Of a DNA stretch of 33,558 bases, positions 30,871-33,558 are shown piece after piece. Under the pieces are notes generated by a model, which made no database searches, was not told the DNA's origin, and saw only the letters and a program-made list of their open reading frames with translations. Both the position numbers and the translations under genes were made by a program. This DNA is from Candidatus Woesearchaeota archaeon CG1_02_57_44 (GTDB lineage Archaea; Nanobdellota; Nanobdellia; Woesearchaeales; CG1-02-57-44). The stretch spans positions 52,209-85,766 of the forward strand of contig MNWW01000067.1 of the NCBI GenBank assembly GCA_001871415.1. The letters are read 5' to 3'. Each line of letters opens with the position of its first letter. Position 1 is the stretch's first letter.

Positions 30871-33558
30871 CAGGTTTGCCTCGCCGCTATCACGATGGTG
30901 CTCTGCCGTACTGCCGGGGGCTCCTCCCACGGCACCGTCACCTGCATCTCGATCTGTGCGCGGTTGTTGCCGTCGCTCCAGTTGAGCGCCTTGATGACCA
31001 GCACTTCCTGGTCAGACATATTGGTGAAGAGCATGGCGGATCCTGACACATTGTAGCTCACCACGTCAGAGACATTGCCGGACATAAAACGGAAGTAGGA
31101 TGTGTTGAGCGGCTGCGTCGCCCACAGATCAGAGGTCGCTCTGACCTTGACGTCGCTTATGACATTGCCTGTGTTCTGCACCGTGAACGGGGCCGGACTG
31201 TCGGCTGTCGTGTTCTTCTCCTTGCCCACTGCCAAGAGACCAAAGTTCACGCCCGTTATGGTAAGATTTACTTCAAGCAGAGAGGCGACGGAGAAGTTCC
31301 AGAGTGGTGTGACCGTGGTGTTGGTGCCATCGTATGCTTCCACGGTCCAATTGTACCAGGTGTCCACTTCCAGCCGGTCTGCTATGGAGCTGTTGGTGAC
31401 ATTGACGATGTCCTCCAGGACCACATTCGGATAGGTCTGGTGCGTGATGTTGAGCGTGAAATTGATGCTCTCATTGTCCGGGTCATAGGCGCTCCAGTTG
31501 AAGTTTGGCTGGCGCGAGGTCAGGGTGTTGTTTTCGTTCTGCGGCCAGAGCAATGCGACGACCGGCGGGCTGTTCTGGATGGTCGCGTTGGCGGACATGT
31601 TGGCGGCGATCACACTGCCGTCGCTCAGGGTGAGGTTGCAGGACCAGATCTGTCCTTTGGTCGTGACATTGGCGGGAATCGAGCCATTGCCGTTGTTGTA
31701 GAGCGCTCCAAGCACGATGCCGCTGTAGCTGAAGTCATAGTCGGTCACGCGCGCGCTGTTGTTGAACCACGTGATGTTGACCGCTACTGGATCACTGTCC
31801 GCGTCGGAGATGTTGAATGAGCAATTGAGCTGGTCTATCCTGGTCGGAGCTGCAGGAAGGATAGCCAGCGACTGCGCCACCGGCGCGCTGTTGCTCGTGA
31901 CCGTGATATTGTAGGCGCTCGAGTTGCGCAACTGGCCCAGCTCATCGAAGCAGCCCACACTCCAGTTGTACTGCTGATCCGCCAGCCAGGTGGTGAACGT
32001 CTGGTTCACGTCTTTGGCGATGGTCGCGTTGGTCTGGTTGAGGATGCCGTTGACAAAGAGCGAGCAGTTGGTGACCGTGCTGTTGTCGGATACATTATAG
32101 ACGAACTCCACGGTGCTGTTCGTCCTCTGGGTGTTGTTGGCAGGAGAGACCAGATGGATGATTGGCGCGGTCGCGTCCACAGTGAAATTAGCAGCGACGG
32201 ACATGTTCTGGTCGTTCTTGTCCAACAGGATGGTCGTGCTCAGCTGTTGCAATGCCAGGAACACGCGATACAGGCCATCGCCGGGAAGGTCGCTCGCGTT
32301 GTACTGTGGCCAAAGCCATGCGAGACTGAGATTGCTCGAGGTGTTAAGCTGGATGTGTGGCAGGGGACTGACAAGCGTGTCCTGCGGCAGCCATAGCGAG
32401 CCGGTCCACTGCTCCGTGCGCAACAGCAGGTAGAATGACGTATTCGTCAGGTTCGTCGAGAGGAACGACGCGTTCTGCACCGTGAGATTCGAGAGATTGA
32501 TTGCCTGCGTGCCATTATACAGCCCGAGGTCGGTCGCCAGGCCGATGGTGACCTTCGCGCTGAGATTGAATGAGCCCGTCTCTGTGTCATTGAGATTATT
32601 GCTGCTATCATTCGCGTAGATGGTGAACGGATACGTTCCGTTGTACCAGAAGCTGACGTTAGCGAACCATACATCCGACACATTGTACATGCTGAAATTT
32701 GCTTCCGCGTCGTCGGTCTGCATGACGCCGACCCATGCGCGGTCCACTGCTGTATCATCGGTCACGGTCGCCTGGATGGTCACGTTGACATCATACCCCT
32801 GCAGGACGGGGGATACACTGACTGCCGTGACGCTGGGTGGTCCTGCGTCCTGATAGAAGCTGATGTTGCGCGCTGTGCCATTCTGGAAGTTTCCGACGAT
32901 ATCATAGCAGCCGACCGTCCAGTTGTGCTGCCCTGCTGCCGGCGCATACGTGAAGGTCTGCGCGACGCCCTCGCTGACGCTGCTATTGGTGCCCTGGATG
33001 CTGCCGTCTATCCAGAGCGAGCAGTTGGTGATGGCGCCCGTATCCGTGACATTATACTGGAAGGTCACCGGCGTGCTGTTCACCTGCGTGTCGTCGTAGG
33101 GAGATTCAAGGCTGACGGTCGGGGCGGTGGTGTCCAGCTCAATGGTCCGCGTCAGGGTATCATTGTTGTTACCAAGCGTGTCATTCGCGCTGGCATTGAT
33201 GTAGTAGGTTCCATCCGGCAGGCCAGTCCAGTTGATGAGGAACGGGCTGCTGTCGCTGTTGGACTCATTCACCAGACCGGTCGTATTATAGATCCTGATA
33301 GTGATGTTCGCGAGGTTGTCATCAGTAGCGCTGACATTGATATCGATATAGCTTCTGCTGTAGTTACCCGTGGATGGCGTGGCGTTATGGAAGAGGATGG
33401 CTGGTTTTGTCGTGTCAGGTTGAACGATTTGCACCGTGCTGGTCCCCGTGGTGTTGGACAGGCCGTTCCTGTCGATGGTGGATGCCGAGAAGTTGTACGT
33501 TCCGTAGGCGAGTCCGGTGATATTGGCCCGGAGGAAGGCCTGATCAGAGCTATTGGCA
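30870..33558 (-). CDS. large Ig-repeat surface protein (partial, runs off the window)
   Basis: At least 895 residues of an extracellular protein; the frame stays open to the window edge, so the N-terminus is missing. It consists of tandem Ig-like domains with a repeated PVTFQYNVTDTGAITNCSLW / NWTVGCYDIVG unit, each with a cysteine pair, and many N-x-S/T sites that suggest heavy N-glycosylation. The C-terminal part (VNLTITGVNFGLLAVGKEKN, FTVQNTGNVISDVKV) matches the INFG...NTGN camelysin-like end also seen at 24656-25321. No membrane anchor is visible at the C-terminus, so it may be attached through partners. Likely an S-layer or adhesin protein. Confidence 0.85.
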   Translation of the reverse strand, partial: ANSSDQAFLRANITGLAYGTYNFSASTIDRNGLSNTTGTSTVQIVQPDTTKPAILFHNATPSTGNYSRSYIDINVSATDDNLANITIRIYNTTGLVNESNSDSSPFLINWTGLPDGTYYINASANDTLGNNNDTLTRTIELDTTAPTVSLESPYDDTQVNSTPVTFQYNVTDTGAITNCSLWIDGSIQGTNSSVSEGVAQTFTYAPAAGQHNWTVGCYDIVGNFQNGTARNISFYQDAGPPSVTAVSVSPVLQGYDVNVTIQATVTDDTAVDRAWVGVMQTDDAEANFSMYNVSDVWFANVSFWYNGTYPFTIYANDSSNNLNDTETGSFNLSAKVTIGLATDLGLYNGTQAINLSNLTVQNASFLSTNLTNTSFYLLLRTEQWTGSLWLPQDTLVSPLPHIQLNTSSNLSLAWLWPQYNASDLPGDGLYRVFLALQQLSTTILLDKNDQNMSVAANFTVDATAPIIHLVSPANNTQRTNSTVEFVYNVSDNSTVTNCSLFVNGILNQTNATIAKDVNQTFTTWLADQQYNWSVGCFDELGQLRNSSAYNITVTSNSAPVAQSLAILPAAPTRIDQLNCSFNISDADSDPVAVNITWFNNSARVTDYDFSYSGIVLGALYNNGNGSIPANVTTKGQIWSCNLTLSDGSVIAANMSANATIQNSPPVVALLWPQNENNTLTSRQPNFNWSAYDPDNESINFTLNITHQTYPNVVLEDIVNVTNSSIADRLEVDTWYNWTVEAYDGTNTTVTPLWNFSVASLLEVNLTITGVNFGLLAVGKEKNTTADSPAPFTVQNTGNVISDVKVRATSDLWATQPLNTSYFRFMSGNVSDVVSYNVSGSAMLFTNMSDQEVLVIKALNWSDGNNRAQIEMQVTVPWEEPPAVRQSTIVIAARQT

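Noticed and set aside
30679-30930. Longer 83-residue start of the small HTH protein
   Set aside because: It would overlap the surface gene by 61 nt; the ATG at 30870 overlaps the stop by one base and has a ribosome site.

Overview
The window reads as archaeal, most like a DPANN-type lineage such as Woesearchaeota. That placement is inferred from gene content and has not been tested by phylogeny. The archaeal signs are a tRNA-Pro gene with a small intron after position 37, TATA boxes about 25-30 nt before many start codons (leaderless transcripts), an AbrB-PhoU fusion regulator, a family-B DNA polymerase with degenerate exonuclease motifs, a VapB-like antitoxin N-terminus, HEPN/MNT modules, and a long run of secreted Ig-like surface proteins typical of small-genome archaea. 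Some internal operon genes instead carry clear GGAGG Shine-Dalgarno sites, so both initiation modes appear to be used.

Left part (1-13.2 kb): a membrane-anchored bactofilin-like protein, L-aspartate oxidase (nadB), a 1112-residue protein ending in a cryptic kinase-like fold, the AbrB-PhoU regulator, then a sugar cassette (Gfo/Idh oxidoreductase, TIM-barrel sugar isomerase, convergent aldose-epimerase-like protein). Divergent from the epimerase lies the most striking gene of the window: a full FliA-type sigma-70 homologue (regions 2, 3 and 4) followed by a second, degenerate sigma-like copy in the same polypeptide. Archaea normally use TBP/TFB and have no sigma factors.

Middle part (13.2-20.1 kb): a translationally coupled trio on the minus strand (RecA-like remnant, small helical protein, PolB2-like polymerase), an SRAP DNA-repair protein, a HEPN/MNT toxin-antitoxin pair, and a three-gene minus-strand group headed by a VapB-like antitoxin N-terminus.

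Scar region (20.1-22.7 kb): a transposase remnant, a duplicated 3' end of a nucleotidyltransferase gene joined to a truncated tRNA-Gln, an intact wHTH/nucleotidyltransferase pair with an intact tRNA-Gln, and a third fragment carrying the missing 5' part of the tRNA. This looks like an insertion into or duplication of a tRNA locus. A short RNase P-like motif lies just upstream. An intron-containing tRNA-Pro(GGG) follows.

Right part (22.7-33.6 kb): two minus-strand cell-surface operons. Each contains a small HTH regulator of one family (IP-x-x-IF...RTIW type) next to Ig-like secreted or membrane proteins, with a GT-C-like membrane protein in one operon. The two are separated by a roughly 250-nt intergenic stretch packed with near-perfect hairpins and by a 17-nt inverted repeat. 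The last gene runs off the right edge.
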